Translations under genes and position numbers: made by a program
Shown: one piece after another, positions 1-12,140 of the stretch
Layout: the number at the start of each line of letters is the position of its first letter
How positions within the stretch are numbered: position 1 is the first letter of the stretch
From: Pseudopyrenochaeta lycopersici
Lineage: Eukaryota; Ascomycota; Dothideomycetes; Pleosporales; Pseudopyrenochaetaceae
Length of the DNA: 64,000 nt
Assembly: GCA_003313425.1 (NCBI GenBank)
Contig: NHZP01000013.1
Location: 1,054,001 to 1,118,000 of the forward strand
Direction of reading: 5' to 3'
Notes under the pieces: model-generated
Seen by the model: only the letters and a program-made list of their open reading frames with translations
What the model was told of the DNA's origin: nothing
Database searches by the model: none

Positions 1-1
1 C

Positions 2-2446
2 GTAGAAACTGCCTCGTGCGTATCGACGGATGTGCCAGAAGATTGCCCCAGCATGAATCAGGCTCAAGCGCCCTTTGTGGTCATCCAATGTAATCCATCG
101 CATTATCGCATCCTTGGTAGATTCGGATGAAGCCGATCCTGTTGCGATACTTGAGTTGAGAGTAAAATGCGACTTACCAGACGTGGTCGTAAAGCCCGAA
201 TTGCGAGCTAATGAAATCATCTCATTGAAAGGTGTTAGGAGAAGCAGTCGAGCCAGATGAAGATGAGTGACTTGAGGTCCTTCAAGACCAATGGCAGATG
301 CGATCTCGACATGAGTCTGCCAATGAAGCAAATCTAAGCAATCGCACCCACTGTTCCTCCAGGCAGCGTAAGTAGCGTTTGCAGGAAGCCAATTCACTTG
401 TTCAGGGCGGGGATCGTTCTCCGCGTCTCCTTTGAATTGGGAAACAGGCATCCACTGTTTCAGAGGCTGTCGCAATTGCTGGCTTACTTCGAAGGTCCTG
501 TTAACGATACCGTAGATTAGCGGTATGAGTCCACGACCACTACAAGATTGTGGGATTCTTCGTTTTATATAGAGAGATTGCAAGGCATCATGCATAGTAG
601 ACGGCGTGGCGAAAGTGCTCAACTTGTTTTGGAAGTCGTCGGCTGTAGCTAACTCCCACAGAGTCTGTGGGCAGGGTAGCGCTAAGGCATTCAAGTCCAT
701 TGTGTCGTAGCCCTCGACAAATGTAGTGATCGACGTAAGGAAGCGAGTCTGCCAAGAAAAGTAGTCGAGTCTTTGTCTAGTCTCTTGAGTAATCCATGTT
801 GTCCACTCCTGGAATACAGAATTGCTGTTACTCTGGGGCTCTCGACACGGTTGCACGAATTGATAGGATCTTCGGTTTGCAAGCATCAATTCCGTAAGGG
901 CGTCCTGGATCGATAGGCTTGAGCTTTCCCACACCTGACCAGCAAGGCACGCATTGAGCAAGCAAGCTTGATGGACAACGGAGTGGTCAGTGAGAGGGAG
1001 TTTTTCAATGGTGTAGCGGATAGCCCGTCGTGTAAGCTCTTGAAAAGTGCTAGCAATTCGATTATCGACCTCAACTGGGTGATACAGAGACCCAACGGCA
1101 GCAGCAGCAAGGACTAGAAGCCAGGAAACTTGTGTATCGTGCCACATGGACACATGGATGACTGGTATATCTTGTGATGGTCCTTGAATGAAGAGGTTGA
1201 GGCATTCTTCGACAAAGTGCAGAGAAGGAAAGTCGCTGGGGCCAAACGCTGAATACAAGAGAGAATCTCGTCCAGCAAGGATATCAAACATGTGGAGCAG
1301 CTCCAAATATGTCGACGAACTGAGTCGAACACTATCTGAGGAATAGCCGATTGCACTATGCGTACCATAGGTAGTTGCAGGAAACCCAAATACCATGCTG
1401 CTGGCGGACGCCCGCTCGTTCCATCGAGCCACGAGAGTACTCCCTTCAGGGCGCAGCCTGGGCAATGCAGGATGCCGTGGGTATGCAGCACGGGATCCAT
1501 TACCGTCAATATACAGACCACTACCAGGCGTGTCTCCCGTGTCCTCTGACGCTGCGCTATATTCGCCATGACTCTGGGCAGGTGTGGGCTCAACTTCGCT
1601 CTCCACTTCACGGCTCGCAGCCAGGGAATATGAAGGCGCAATTCTACGCGCTGGCGAAATAAGCTCACTTCCGGTCAAATGGTCATGCGTAACGCCTTGT
1701 TGAGAAGAAACGCCATTGTCTGCAAGAATGGAGTTCAAAACGGCCGGGTTTTGTGGGGGCAGCCAATTTCTGCCATTTGATAAGGAGTCGAATGAATCAT
1801 AGAGAAAGTCGCCAACACTTTCTAGCGCTGATGGAGGGACATTGATGCCAACAGGCACAGTGAGCGTGAGCGCCGACGGCTGCCCAGCAAAACCCGAGAA
1901 TGGAGTGTTCTCTCCAGAGGAAAAGGGGGTCGCAGGAAGCTGTTGGTTATGAGCATTCGGAAGGCTGGCCTCTGGAGATGCTGAAGTTGGCAATCCAGTC
2001 AGAGGAGCTGGCGATGGCGACGCGACTGAATGTCGAGTATGGCTATCTAACATGGCTTCACTTTCATCAGGTTGATGCCCCCCATGATCTGAAATTGAAC
2101 CACTGCGCTGGTAGGCAGGGCTATTGGTGGTATGCAAAACGCAAGTCAGGCCGCGAGCGCTGCAGCGGGAGCAAGGGATACCGCCGGAGCATTTCGCGCG
2201 TACACTCTCGCAGGCCTGACATGCGCGCTGACCTCGTTGGTGAGATGACCTGGCTGTGGCACGCTTGCGAATTGGTCTGATAATGCCATGAGCGCGACAG
2301 TGACGGCGAAAGCTATCGGAACGCGTGAAGCTTCGATGACAATTTTCGCAAGTGAAGCAAGTGGAGCGGTCATGGATGGCGGCGCGGTGACGGGTGAGAT
2401 GCTCCTGCCGCACGAAAGTGGTTCCGCACTCGGTGCAGGCTGGCAT
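2..2446 (-). CDS. C2H2 plus Zn2Cys6 fungal transcription factor, C-terminus cut by window start
   Basis: An uninterrupted minus-strand frame of 815 codons runs from ATG 2446 off the left edge, so the C-terminus is missing. The N-terminus has two C2H2 zinc fingers (C4-C7-H20-H25 and C33-C36-H49-H53). A Zn(II)2Cys6 binuclear cluster follows (C76, C79, C86, C92, C95, C102). Around residues 400-500 begins a helical region like the fungal transcription factor middle homology domain (PF04082 type). It should be a nuclear DNA-binding regulator; the target is unknown. ATG 2446 is the first in frame after an upstream TGA, although an upstream exon cannot be excluded because the first finger starts at residue 4. 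A 39-nt in-frame stretch near 139-177 begins GTAAGT and ends CAG on the coding strand. It could be read as a very short intron but is probably coding. Confidence 0.9.
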   Translation of the reverse strand, partial: MPACTECGTTFVRQEHLTRHRAAIHDRSTCFTCENCHRSFTRSDSFRRHCRAHGIIRPIRKRATARSSHQRGQRACQACESVRAKCSGGIPCSRCSARGLTCVLHTTNSPAYQRSGSISDHGGHQPDESEAMLDSHTRHSVASPSPAPLTGLPTSASPEASLPNAHNQQLPATPFSSGENTPFSGFAGQPSALTLTVPVGINVPPSALESVGDFLYDSFDSLSNGRNWLPPQNPAVLNSILADNGVSSQQGVTHDHLTGSELISPARRIAPSYSLAASREVESEVEPTPAQSHGEYSAASEDTGDTPGSGLYIDGNGSRAAYPRHPALPRLRPEGSTLVARWNERASASSMVFGFPATTYGTHSAIGYSSDSVRLSSSTYLELLHMFDILAGRDSLLYSAFGPSDFPSLHFVEECLNLFIQGPSQDIPVIHVSMWHDTQVSWLLVLAAAAVGSLYHPVEVDNRIASTFQELTRRAIRYTIEKLPLTDHSVVHQACLLNACLAGQVWESSSLSIQDALTELMLANRRSYQFVQPCREPQSNSNSVFQEWTTWITQETRQRLDYFSWQTRFLTSITTFVEGYDTMDLNALALPCPQTLWELATADDFQNKLSTFATPSTMHDALQSLYIKRRIPQSCSGRGLIPLIYGIVNRTFEVSQQLRQPLKQWMPVSQFKGDAENDPRPEQVNWLPANATYAAWRNSGCDCLDLLHWQTHVEIASAIGLEGPQVTHLHLARLLLLTPFNEMISLARNSGFTTTSGKSHFTLNSSIATGSASSESTKDAIMRWITLDDHKGRLSLIHAGAIFWHIRRYARGSFY

Positions 2447-5400
2447 CGGAGTGGTGATCGCAGCGTGCGGCAGGGGTCGATAATGTATCGAGATGATGGG
2501 GCATGCAGCATGCTTTCACGAAAGGAAAACGTGAGGTTGGGGATCTGAGCTTGCACCCCACAACAATGCACCCCGCATTGCGTACGCATGCCATCTGCAG
2601 GGGAAGACTTGAATTATTGCGGACAAAGCCCCAGTTCTGGCGTTGACTCGGCTTGACCACCGAGGTGTCCCTTAGTGATGCATCCAATGAGAGAAGGCGG
2701 ACCCCCGGTATGATGGCGCTATGGTGGGATGTGGGATGTGGGATGCAGCGACCGTTGCCAGAGCTCGGAAGCCTCTATAACGAGGCAACCTAAAATAGCC
2801 CCGTCTTTAATACGGGCGGCAATCCCAGATTTTCCTTTATCGAAAACCCTCGAACGAACCAAATGAATCCAGCCATTCGGGCAGAACCTCGAACGATACC
2901 AGCGTTAACACAATAGGGCAGACAGAATAGAGCCTCTGGATAACTATGGCTACGAATTTTCATGCTCTCTATCAATTGCTGCTTTCGCAGAAGTCTCTGG
3001 CACGTTTAACGGATTCTGGCAGGTAGTGCCGTTGCCCATAGCTTAGCGTATCGATCTTCGAAGCCGAGGAAGTGATTTTGCGGGCAACCGATTGGGCTCG
3101 TAAAATCCACCACATTGAACTTATCCCCCCGAGCCTCTGAAGAAGGAGCAACAATACACCTCTACCGTACGGTACGTTCTCAGAAACGTCACGCCCAGAG
3201 CATTGGCCGCGTGAAACCACAAGATCCTACATTTCGCTGCAGCCTTGAATATTGAAAGCAAGAAGCATGGACTATCCCGGCCCCGACATCCTCGCTCTCG
3301 TCAATCCCAGCGACAGACGAATCCGGAAATTACCCGAAGGTCAAAGCTCATCACCAGAGGAAACAGGAGGAAAGATCTCCGGCAGACTGGGAAAAGGCAT
3401 TCCAACATCGCGAGGAAGAGGAATTGAACAAGGGTGCGGAAGGACGTATATTTCTCTGACTATAGATATTGCGGCTAGAACTGCTGCGCGAGTTGTCGAC
3501 AACATTAATATTTGTAGTGATGCCCACTCGTGGGACAAGATCGGAGCCTAACACGGTGTTTCGAGGTTGGTGGTGATACTCAGCACATTGACAGAACTCA
3601 ACATGAAAAGCGATTTAGCACGCTAGAGAATGAGAACAATTCGCCGCCAATGTTCGCATAAGCGCCAAGTAAATCCATAAGGAACCATCATGGGAAAGAC
3701 TCGCTCCGGCTTGACGTCATTGTTAGGTACCATGTGTATTGTATGAGTGAGGTGAGATTATATCGCTTTGGCCTCAAGTTTCGCAATTCCGATTCTGCCA
3801 AAGAGAAACGTCGGGTAACCAGTGATCATCTTTACTTTGTTTGCGCTACCTGTGCGGATAACAGGCATTCAAGAGTGCGTAACGAAGGGCCAGTCGCCTA
3901 GCGGTTGTGCGAAGTTGATTGAGGCTGAGCTTCTGAGTGGTGAAATTGCCGCGTCAGACTGTATATACTTGCCAGTCTTCGTCGAACTGAATTTCTTCAC
4001 GAGGATAAACAAGGTTTCTGGAGGTCGAGCGGGGCCGTCAACGAACTACGGACAGTGACAAAGAGTGAAGTCATAGCTTTATACTTTCAAGAAATCTCAG
4101 TAGTTGACATAAAAGCAGCCAGGAAGAAAAGAAAAAGATAAAAGTAGCTCGGTCTAGCGTACATTGTTACAGGGTTTCAAGTTTGTTCGAAGTCCTCCAA
4201 CTGGCACACTTCCGAGGGGGGAGCTTGAGTTGGCGGACAATGCTATGTCACAAACAATACTGCTGCGAAGGCACAGTAAGAAGCGACAAAGGTAGGGATT
4301 ATGGTTTAATATACAGTCGAAGGCCACACATCCCTTGTATACGAGTTACAAATCATCGAGAAAGGCGAGCTTCCTTCGATTGGTGAACCGGATCTAGATG
4401 CCAAGACTTTCAGGCAAGCGAGAATTCGAACCGTGATCAGAGGGTTGGGGACCCAACTTGAACCTCGAAGAGGCTTCGCGGCAAGCTATAAAATACTCTG
4501 CTAAAAACGAAGAGTATAGTGGTTTGGGAGAGCATACGGTTGAGGATGAGACAAAAGCGTGGTTTTATGTTGTCGGAAAGAAGAATAATTCTCGTTCGGG
4601 TTATGCAAACTCAACCGTTGTCCAGACACAACGCCCCATTTTTGCTCGCAACAGGCTTCATCGTCCAAATCTTGCTAAGCCTATACGGTTGACATGACCG
4701 CAAAGCACCTCAATGAAGTCCAAAAGGATTCTAGCATGGTAAGCCGAGGTGGCATGATTGCCAGGTCTGCATTAGACCTCGGAGCCGCTATCGTTGGCTC
4801 ATCCTCGTATTTAAAGACCTAGGCTCAGACTTGAAATGGTGCAATGACCCGCAAAAGACGCTATGAATGGCCGGCCCTTACCGCGTCCGTCGAACCGCTT
4901 GCCACGTTTCGATTTTTCGAATTTCGCAGCGAGGGGGCCAAAATAGAGGTGATTACGAGTTAAAGAAGCTAATGATAAAAAACAAAGTCCACTAATGTGA
5001 CTAATACGTAGCGGGTTTAGATTAGCAAAATGGGTCGGCAGGGAAGTGTGCCATGTGAGTGTTTGTGGAGCTGTCATCAGGGTGCTACAGAAGGCGCCGA
5101 AGATCCGCCGCAAGAAGCATGTGTGTGGCTTAGCATGGCTAATTCAGCAGCATAATTCCTGTTTGCAAAGCTTCGAGTCGCATAAGTTGAGTTTTCGGAT
5201 GAGGGCTTGGGGATCGCCAGCGCTCTCAAAATGGTGAAGTGAGGGGCACGACGCTGGAATACGCTAGTGTTACTAAAAAGAATCTCGAGCAGCCTTGAAC
5301 AGTTCGCAGTGGCTAGATGGACCGCTAGCGCAGCATATCATCGCGGAATGGCTCCGCCACCAAACATGAATACTTGACCGGATGTCGTACCTCAAAGTAC

Positions 5401-5623
5401 TAGCGGTCCTGCGGGAGTACAAATTGCGGGGAAGTCTAGCCCGCCCGATATCTAGAGTGTTACAGGGTCCAAACTAGTAGATCCCTCTTCCATCGCACCG
5501 AAGTGGCATCGGGCTACTTAAAGTGCAAGGCAAAACGCCTCGCGAACTTTGGCCTAGTCCTGCTCTTCGGTAAGTTTGTTGTGCTTTGCAACTTACAGAC
5601 ACATTGTCCAACACACATCCGCC
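2447..5623. other. Long intergenic region, no supported gene
   Basis: About 3.2 kb between the transcription factor and the GMC oxidase. All open frames are under about 105 codons, overlap on both strands and match nothing I recognise. A perfect 12-bp palindrome (taccgtacggta) lies at about 3165-3176. A hairpin-prone stretch near 4400-4480 has a tRNA-B-box-like string but no foldable tRNA. Confidence 0.6.
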
Positions 5624-7607
5624 ATGGGTATCTATACCAAGCTAGCCGATGATATTGATGAGGTCGATGTTATTATTGCAGGAGGTACATTTCCCCGCCC
5701 CATCATTGGCCCATTGTATCATCGTTTACTGCCCCAGTAATTATCAGTTACTAACATTTTGACTTCTTTTAGGAGGTACAGCTGGCTGTATCATCGCAGG
5801 CCGCCTTGCTGAAGCTGACCCCGATCTCTCCATTCTCGTAATTGAAGGTGGCGCAAATAATAAAGATGTTGCCAGCATTGTTCATCCAGTTTTCTACCTT
5901 CAGAACTTACTTCCTACAAGTAAGACTGCTCTTTTTTATAAGGGCAATAAGGCGAAGCAGCTGGCGGATCGCGAGCCTATTGTCCCATGCGGTGGTACCT
6001 TGGGTGGGGGCTCATCGATCAACTTCATGATGTACACCAGAGCACAACGTAGCGATTTTGATTCTTGGAAGACTGAGGGATGGAGTGCAAATGAGATGTG
6101 GCCGTTCTTGAAGAAGTTGGAGACGTACCATGGGCCTGGAAAGAAAGAACACCATGGCTACGATGGCCCAATCAACGTGTCCGACGGCGGCTACTGTGCT
6201 AAAACCCCACAAGACGAATTCATCCGCGCCGCCGAGAAAGTCGGCTTCCCGGAGATTGAAGATTTGCAAAATCTAGAAACCAACAATGGTATCCAGCGGT
6301 GGCAACGATACGTATCACCTGATGGCAAACGTCAGGACACTGCTCATCGATACATTCATCCAAAACTAGAGGGCAACAAGTATCCGAATCTTCACGTTCT
6401 CGTTGAGTCCAAGGTCGTGCGCGTGTTGTTCGACGGTAGCAAGAAAGCCACAGGAGTGGAGTACACACCGAATCCAGATTTCCAGGCCGAGATTGGCCTC
6501 ACGCAACATCCTGTCAAAGCTGTGAAAGCACGGAAATTGGTCGTAGTCACGTGCGGCGCTTGCGGCACTCCACCAGTTCTTGAGCGTTCCGGTGTTGGTG
6601 ACAAATCCATTCTCGAACGCGCCGGTGTGCCCTTGGTGGAGGAATTGCCAGGTGTTGGCAAGAACTATCAAGATCATCATTTGATCCTGTACCCATATAA
6701 GACAAGCCTTGAGCCATCACAGACGATTGATGACATTCTCAGTGGTCGTGTTGACGCCGCTGAGTTGGTCAAGAACAACGACAAGAAGCTGGGTTGGAAT
6801 GGCATCGATATCTCATCGAAGTTGCGGCCGACAGAAGATGAGGTTACTGCACTTGGTCCGGAGTTTAAGGCAGCATGGGATCGGGACTTCAAGGATGAGC
6901 CAAATCGGCCGCTTATGCTCTGTGGTCTCGTGTCTTGCTTCCTAGGCGACCCTGCCTCCGTTCCCGCAGGCCAATACGTGTCAGTAGGAAGTAAGTTTCC
7001 TGTTCGCGAACTGCTATATGGCAATACACTAACTTCATCACCCCTGCTTCTAGATTACACTGCTTACCCGTACTCGCGTGGCCACATGCATATCACTGGT
7101 GCACAACACGGCGCGCCTCTGGATTTCGACGTTGGTTATTTCAATGACAAGAACGATATTGATATCAAGAAGCAGATTTGGGCATACAAAAAGCAGCGTG
7201 AAATCTTGCGCCGCGCAGATTTCTACCGCGGTGAACTAGCTGCGGGACACCCCAAGTTCCCCGCTGGTTCTGCTGTCGCTGTCGCCGAGACTGTAGACGG
7301 TCCATTGAGTGATGTCAAGGACTTGGTGTACAACAAGGAAGATGATGCGGCAATCGAGCAATGGCTCCGCGAGAACATCAACATAATATGGCACTCGCTG
7401 GGTACGTGTAAGATGGCGCCTAGAGATCAAGATGGTGTGGTTGATAAGAATTTGAATGTGTATGGAGTTAGCGGCTTGAAGATTGCAGATTTGAGTATTC
7501 CACCAGAGAATGTCGGCGCGAACACCAACAACACTGCACTTGTTATTGGTGAGAAGGCTGCAGATATTATTTTGTCTGAGCTTCGGGGAAAAGCCACAAC
7601 TCCCTGA
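5624..7607 (+). CDS. GMC-family FAD-dependent alcohol oxidase (methanol/alcohol oxidase type)
   Basis: Three exons (5624-5684, 5773-6990, 7054-7607) encode 610 aa, the usual length for fungal alcohol oxidases. The N-terminus carries the FAD dinucleotide fold, with GGGTAG at about residues 20-25, then the GMC signature GGTLGGGSSINFMMYTR. The second intron is in frame (63 nt), but removing it restores the conserved VGNYTAYPYSRGHMHITG. The catalytic pair fits the family: H540 in IIWHSLGTCKM and N583 in VGANTNNTAL. Such enzymes oxidise a primary alcohol to an aldehyde and produce H2O2. The C-terminus (KATTP) is not a classic peroxisomal PTS1, so location is uncertain and the physiological alcohol cannot be inferred. 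ATG 5624 directly precedes the FAD-binding strand. No pathway partner is adjacent. Confidence 0.9.
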
Positions 7608-7976
7608 ACAGAATGTAAAATATCAGCTCTTAAAAAATCGATTACCAAATACCTTCAAACGCTAGCGAAAGTCACTTGATGAAACAATCTATACAGCCCA
7701 TAGCGAGAGCGGCTTCACCTCTTAGCACGCTGCGAGATCGCCCCGCGGACCCTCACAACCGCCTTACCAAACTAATCAAAGCTTTAAACAGGGGCGATAC
7801 TTGTGGCTTCGCTAAGTGGCGATCTATTGAGCTGCGCCACATGTACCTCTACTTTCCCATTCTTCCCCCGCTAGCGCTGGCGACAATATGCTTCTCGACA
7901 CTCGCATGTCTTCTCTACGTCTACTCAACTGTACCCGCTGCTGAATCAACTAAACACGTACTTACCTGTTCGCTTA
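7608..7976. other. Intergenic, nothing recognised
   Basis: A 112-codon open frame at 7676-8014 has no recognisable motif. A splice-acceptor-like ttgcag ends at about 7981, just before the HET fragment, and suggests that fragment was once a downstream exon. Confidence 0.4.
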
Positions 7977-8225
7977 TTGCAGCTCCAAGCTACTGGCGAG
8001 ATCAGCCTTCTTGAGTATGTGGGAAGCCGCCTTCCGTCTTATGCAGTCTTATCGCATACCTGGAGTTCAAACGACGACGAAGTAGCCTTCAAAGTCTTAG
8101 TCCAATGCAAGGGCAAGAACAAGAAGGGTTATCACACAGTTACCTTTTGCGCCAAGCAGGCTGCGAAGGACGGCCTACGACACTTTTGGATCGATAGCTG
8201 CTGCATTAGGAATCTCGTCCAGATG
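7977..8225 (+). pseudogene. Truncated HET-domain (heterokaryon incompatibility) gene fragment
   Basis: The frame reads the start of a HET domain: EISLLEYVGSRLPSYAVLSH followed by TW, then a GY...FCAKQAAKDGLRHFWIDSCCI block. In intact proteins this is followed by a motif such as DKTN or NQ, a long helical region and several hundred residues. Here similarity stops after WIDSCCIRN and the frame closes at 8261. There is also no in-frame ATG start in front; the segment follows an acceptor-like ttgcag. It is a broken relic of a self/non-self recognition gene, separate from the two long HET genes in the window. Confidence 0.75.
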
Positions 8226-8261
8226 ACAATGCCCTACAAAACCGGAGGTTGTTACCTCTAG

Positions 8262-8672
8262 AAACGACGAGCATTGAAGTCCGACTCGAAGGCGTACGGT
8301 GACATTGCTTACTCAGCCTCTGCGTCTCAAAGCTACTCACCATCCTACCCCAAATTGGCCTGCTTTTGGGCCAGAAATCCTGGAAATTAGTCTATCATCC
8401 TAGCTTAGTAGGTAACGTTTAAGACGTTGTAGAGCAGTCCCTAAAAAGTTGAACTTAGGTACATGCTAACACATGTTAAGCGCGGCCTGTAAGTGTTCGC
8501 AGCGCAACTCAGATTTTACCATCGCAGCTAGGATTATCAAATCGAACATAACTTCAGCAGCTCGCCTTTCAAAGGCTACTCTAAGTAGCGAAGATAGCTA
8601 GCCCTAAAAACCATCTTTCGTATTTCATAACCATTAGCCCATACAAATATATACTTAGGGATTCAATATTTC
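8262..8672. other. Intergenic, decayed sequence after the HET fragment
   Basis: No frame continues the HET protein. No other gene or repeat is recognised. Confidence 0.4.
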
Positions 8673-9255
8673 CTAGTGAAATGGTCCTCCTTGACTTCGA
8701 TCTGGCTTTCCATCGCGCTCCTCTCGGGCTTGATATGCATGTCCTGCCTCGTCGAATTTCGAGCCACGGTTGGTGATCATGTGAATAGATATTTCTGCGG
8801 TTGACAACGGGTAGTAGTCAACCTTAACCTCGCTGTTGTCATTCCGAATACGGCATGTAAGCACAGTATCGTCCTCCTTAGAGAATTGATACATCGCAGT
8901 GAAATATTCCCTCTGTACACCACTGTCATGTGGCATATTTTGCAACCATTTGGCACAATCCTCAACAGTCTTACCAATCCATGGCGATTTGAACGAGTCC
9001 GCAAGTGGTGGCATTGAAGCTTCTGGTGGAGGTTGTCTTTCGCCTGGCGCTTTGGGCATGTCCTCATATGAGTCGGTCGCGACCCACAAGTCCCATGTTG
9101 CATTCGCGTCCCAGTCATGGGCGATTTTGAGGCTTCTGTTGAGGTACTAAGACTCATTAGCCGCTTGCATGATAGTTTTTTTTTGGAGTTTCAATCACCT
9201 CAGTCTCGATATTCTCGTCGACCACGAAAAGCGCGAATGGTGGTTGGGAAGTCAT
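8673..9255 (-). CDS. Small two-exon protein of unknown function
   Basis: Exon 1 is 9199-9255 and exon 2 is 8673-9146, with a 52-nt intron (GTGATT donor, GCTAATG branch-like string, CTTAG acceptor), giving 176 aa. Splicing extends the long exon-2 frame upstream through NRSLKIAHDWDANATWDLWV and joins it in phase to a short ATG exon. The protein has no signal peptide or membrane segment. It is acidic to neutral, with a proline-rich stretch (ERQPPPEASMPPL) and a charged C-terminus. I recognise no family. The gene sits alone between two relic regions. The GTGATT donor is unusual, so the first 19 residues are less certain than the rest. Confidence 0.55.
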
Positions 9256-10599
9256 TATTACTTTTGACAGCAATTACACCACTCTCTGTTTTCAAAGTCG
9301 AAATTTTGTGCCCGTTTCGTGGAGTGATAGCTTCAGCTTGCTTGAGGGAGCTGATGTACTTGGTAAGCTTCCTTCTGTATGATTCTTAAGACAATATGGT
9401 AGAGGTTTGGATATCCATGAAAGTGACGTCAAATCTCGCGCAAGCCACGCTATAAGGGCCCGAGAATATATTGGAACGTCTGTTGCGCGCCGCCTCGGCA
9501 CAGGTTTCAAGGCCAATGGAATCTTTGTCGTTTCAGAAGGTTCATAGCCTTGTGCCCTGCTGCGTAAAGCAAGCTTACTTGAATATAGGCGTGTAGAACT
9601 AGCTTGACACATTCGCTGTATTTTGGCGCTGGCTGTTCGCATCCTCGATCATATGCTGGCTAATAAATAATGGGCTGTAGCAAGGGACTTACATCGGGCC
9701 ACATTGGGTAGATGAAGCGATCACACAATAGGTCAAGGCTCAATGGAGTCACAACGTCGATTTATGTAATCCTACTCTATGGCGTGACACCCATCTTAGC
9801 TTTTAGATACGCTAATTTCAATGTTGTATCGATCCCGGTATCCCAAGTTCCGCCCATAGCAAATATTTTCCAAGGCATTCTTTTCGAATGAGAAATTATT
9901 CCAGATTGAATTGGATCATCTGACTATGAACTCAATATAATGTGATCCGGTCATACAACGCCCGCATATCAGCTTTAAAGTGTGCTCGATGTCGAAAGAC
10001 TGATATGCCTAGGCTGAAGTGGAGCACCAAGAAGTCGGCCATTGTAGGAACGTCTGCCTAATTTAACGCGCAAGGATGTAGGAACCGAATCAATCTCACG
10101 TGTTGAGTGATTGTGGCGCTGATATACTGACGACAGTATAAGATTTGAAGCCATAGCCTACTCTGCTGGGTTCTATGTTGCTCATGGTTCATGGCCGACC
10201 AATGGATCGTTTGGTCTCATACCTTCGAATGGGGCCATGATGAGTGCATCCTTTTGTAAAGACTAATGATGGAATATGTCACAGCCGGATGGTCAGATCA
10301 GGCTCTCGACGATAACTCACACCAGGTGGTGTGCAACAATGTCTTGCTGCACAGCATCTCTGAAAATAGTCGCAGACACTAAGTCTCGAGAGAAAGCCCT
10401 CAGGCAACATAACCATATTAGCCTCGAGAAAGGTATAAATGAGAAGAGAATGGAGCAGCTCTACAACTCATGAAAATTCATTCTCTTTTCATCATTCCTA
10501 CAGTTGCAAAGAACCATTGCATCAATCAGAGTCTGGTGTTAGCCAGCGGAGAAGAGGATGCGAAAGAGCTAGTGAGACAATAGTTAAAGTGTAGGGCGA
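9256..10599. other. Gene-poor stretch with possible coding traces on the minus strand
   Basis: On the minus strand near 9760-9500 two coding-looking pieces occur (SLDLLCDRFIYPMWPD, and YSECVKLVLHAYIQVSLLYA further down). No acceptable start, intron or family match joins them. I read this as a possible decayed gene of unknown type. The rest shows nothing. Confidence 0.3.
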
Positions 10600-12140
10600 A
10601 AAAAGCAATAGCCGCTAGTGCTACGCAATGCTGATGATATATACACTCTATTGAGGACTAGGCAGTTAAAGGGCGTTGTCATTGACCTACTAAGGAGCGA
10701 AGATGGCCTTGTCATGTACACTAAGCGTACATAGAGTGTAGCAGTGTTACCAACGCGTGCTGATGTGATAGAGCCTAGGCTAATAAACCAATCAGACGTA
10801 GCTGCCTTTCTAGAGAAGTCGCTAGTGTAGAAGGAGCTCCTCCTCAATCGTGTGGCTACGACAGACTCACCGAGCTGCTAGACGAGTTGGTATGCTTGAT
10901 TCTTGCAATCCCGCAGACGACAGCGTACCTAACATAAACGAGATATTGTCTGTTGGGAGGTACTTGCAGTTGCTTTAGAATATGGAGTAGGGTATAGCCG
11001 GCCTAATAAGTAGGATGTTCCGTGACGAAACAGGCTACAAACACTCAGCTAGCGCAGTAGCGACGACATAGGTAATATTATTCAGCCAGGTCCGTGAGCG
11101 CGGTGCAGAAGCGGTAGGCCTACTAACATTCATGTCTTGCGCTGGGTAAGAATTGATACTATACTCTCTTGTGCTGAGCGAGAGGAGAAAGAGAAAGAGC
11201 AGTATGACATGCACTGGTTTGTACACCTAGCGACTCGCATCTTGACTAAAAAATACAGTAATGCAGTAGAAATTAAAGGGAAAGCAGTCTAATATATTGC
11301 GAATGTCTTTCTATCTATCTAACGACTACTAGAATCGTGCAGTGTAGAGAGCGTATTGCCGCAAGTGCTTTAAGTGCTAGAGAACAAGCTAGTATTAGAT
11401 AGGGAAAAGTAGTCTGAACAATGTTTATTAGTGGGGTGATGCTTACAGTTACATAGCAGAATTCTAGACGCAGTGAGGTGGCTTGAGGAGTGTTACTGGA
11501 TGAGGGACTAGCTTAATGACGATAACTCGAACCAGCTAGCATTGCAGCACGAGCTCGCAATAGCTTATCAAGCAGATGGACAGGTGAAGAAGGCAGTGGA
11601 GTTGATGGAGCACGTCGTCGCAGCGAACGTGCGGGTTCCCAAGACGATCATCCTTTGCGGCTAGTATGAATTGAAATGCTCGAAGACATGGATGCACATC
11701 TCACCTCTTCCTTAAATGCCGGAAATCCCTTCGCTCGGTACGTCGTCGCAGATAATTCAACTTTCTGCACTACTTGAGACCTTCGCGCAAGTAGTCGCCA
11801 GCAATGCACCATAACAGATGAACTGAGTAGTAAGTGATGCAGTATTTTGACAACGTTTGATATTAATGCACAAAGCTAGTCGTGTCGTTGTATGGATTGC
11901 GCTCAGAGTCCCTTGATGACGCAGTAGAGCATGGCAGTGGAGCCGATGGATTGTATGGCCGCAGTCAAAATGTGGGTTTCCGAGATGACCATCCTTCGCA
12001 GCTAGTATCAATAAGAGTGCTTGTAGATATGTATGTACAGTTAGCAGTCCATTGGACTCAATTTGGCGAAAGTATCTTTGCAAGGGCTGAATTAGGACGC
12101 GAACAAAAGCAATGCGAACTCTTCATCAGCTTCTCAACTC
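10600..12140 (+). pseudogene. RIP-decayed NB-ARC/TPR (NLR-like) gene
   Basis: Translation with many stops still shows the order of a fungal NB-ARC plus kinesin-light-chain-type TPR protein. A late NB-ARC block comes first (DVIEPRLINQSDVAAFLEKS, then KELLLNRVATT, then LLDELVCLILAIPQTTAYL across frames at about 10760-10940). A winged-helix-like block follows near 11140-11250 (EQYDMHWFVHLATRILTK). TPR units are at 11507-11660 (LALQHELAIAYQADGQVKKA) and 11880-12060 (RDDHPSQLVS). Most stops are TAG or TAA where family members have CAG, CGA or TGG, as expected from C-to-T mutation on both strands. The P-loop end is missing or unreadable. Intact relatives act in non-self recognition; this copy is dead. 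Confidence 0.75.

Noticed and set aside
4385..4475. Possible tRNA on the minus strand (B-box-like ggttcgaatt and a short hairpin)
   Set aside because: The T-arm stem does not pair, no acceptor stem forms, and no anticodon loop of correct size is present.
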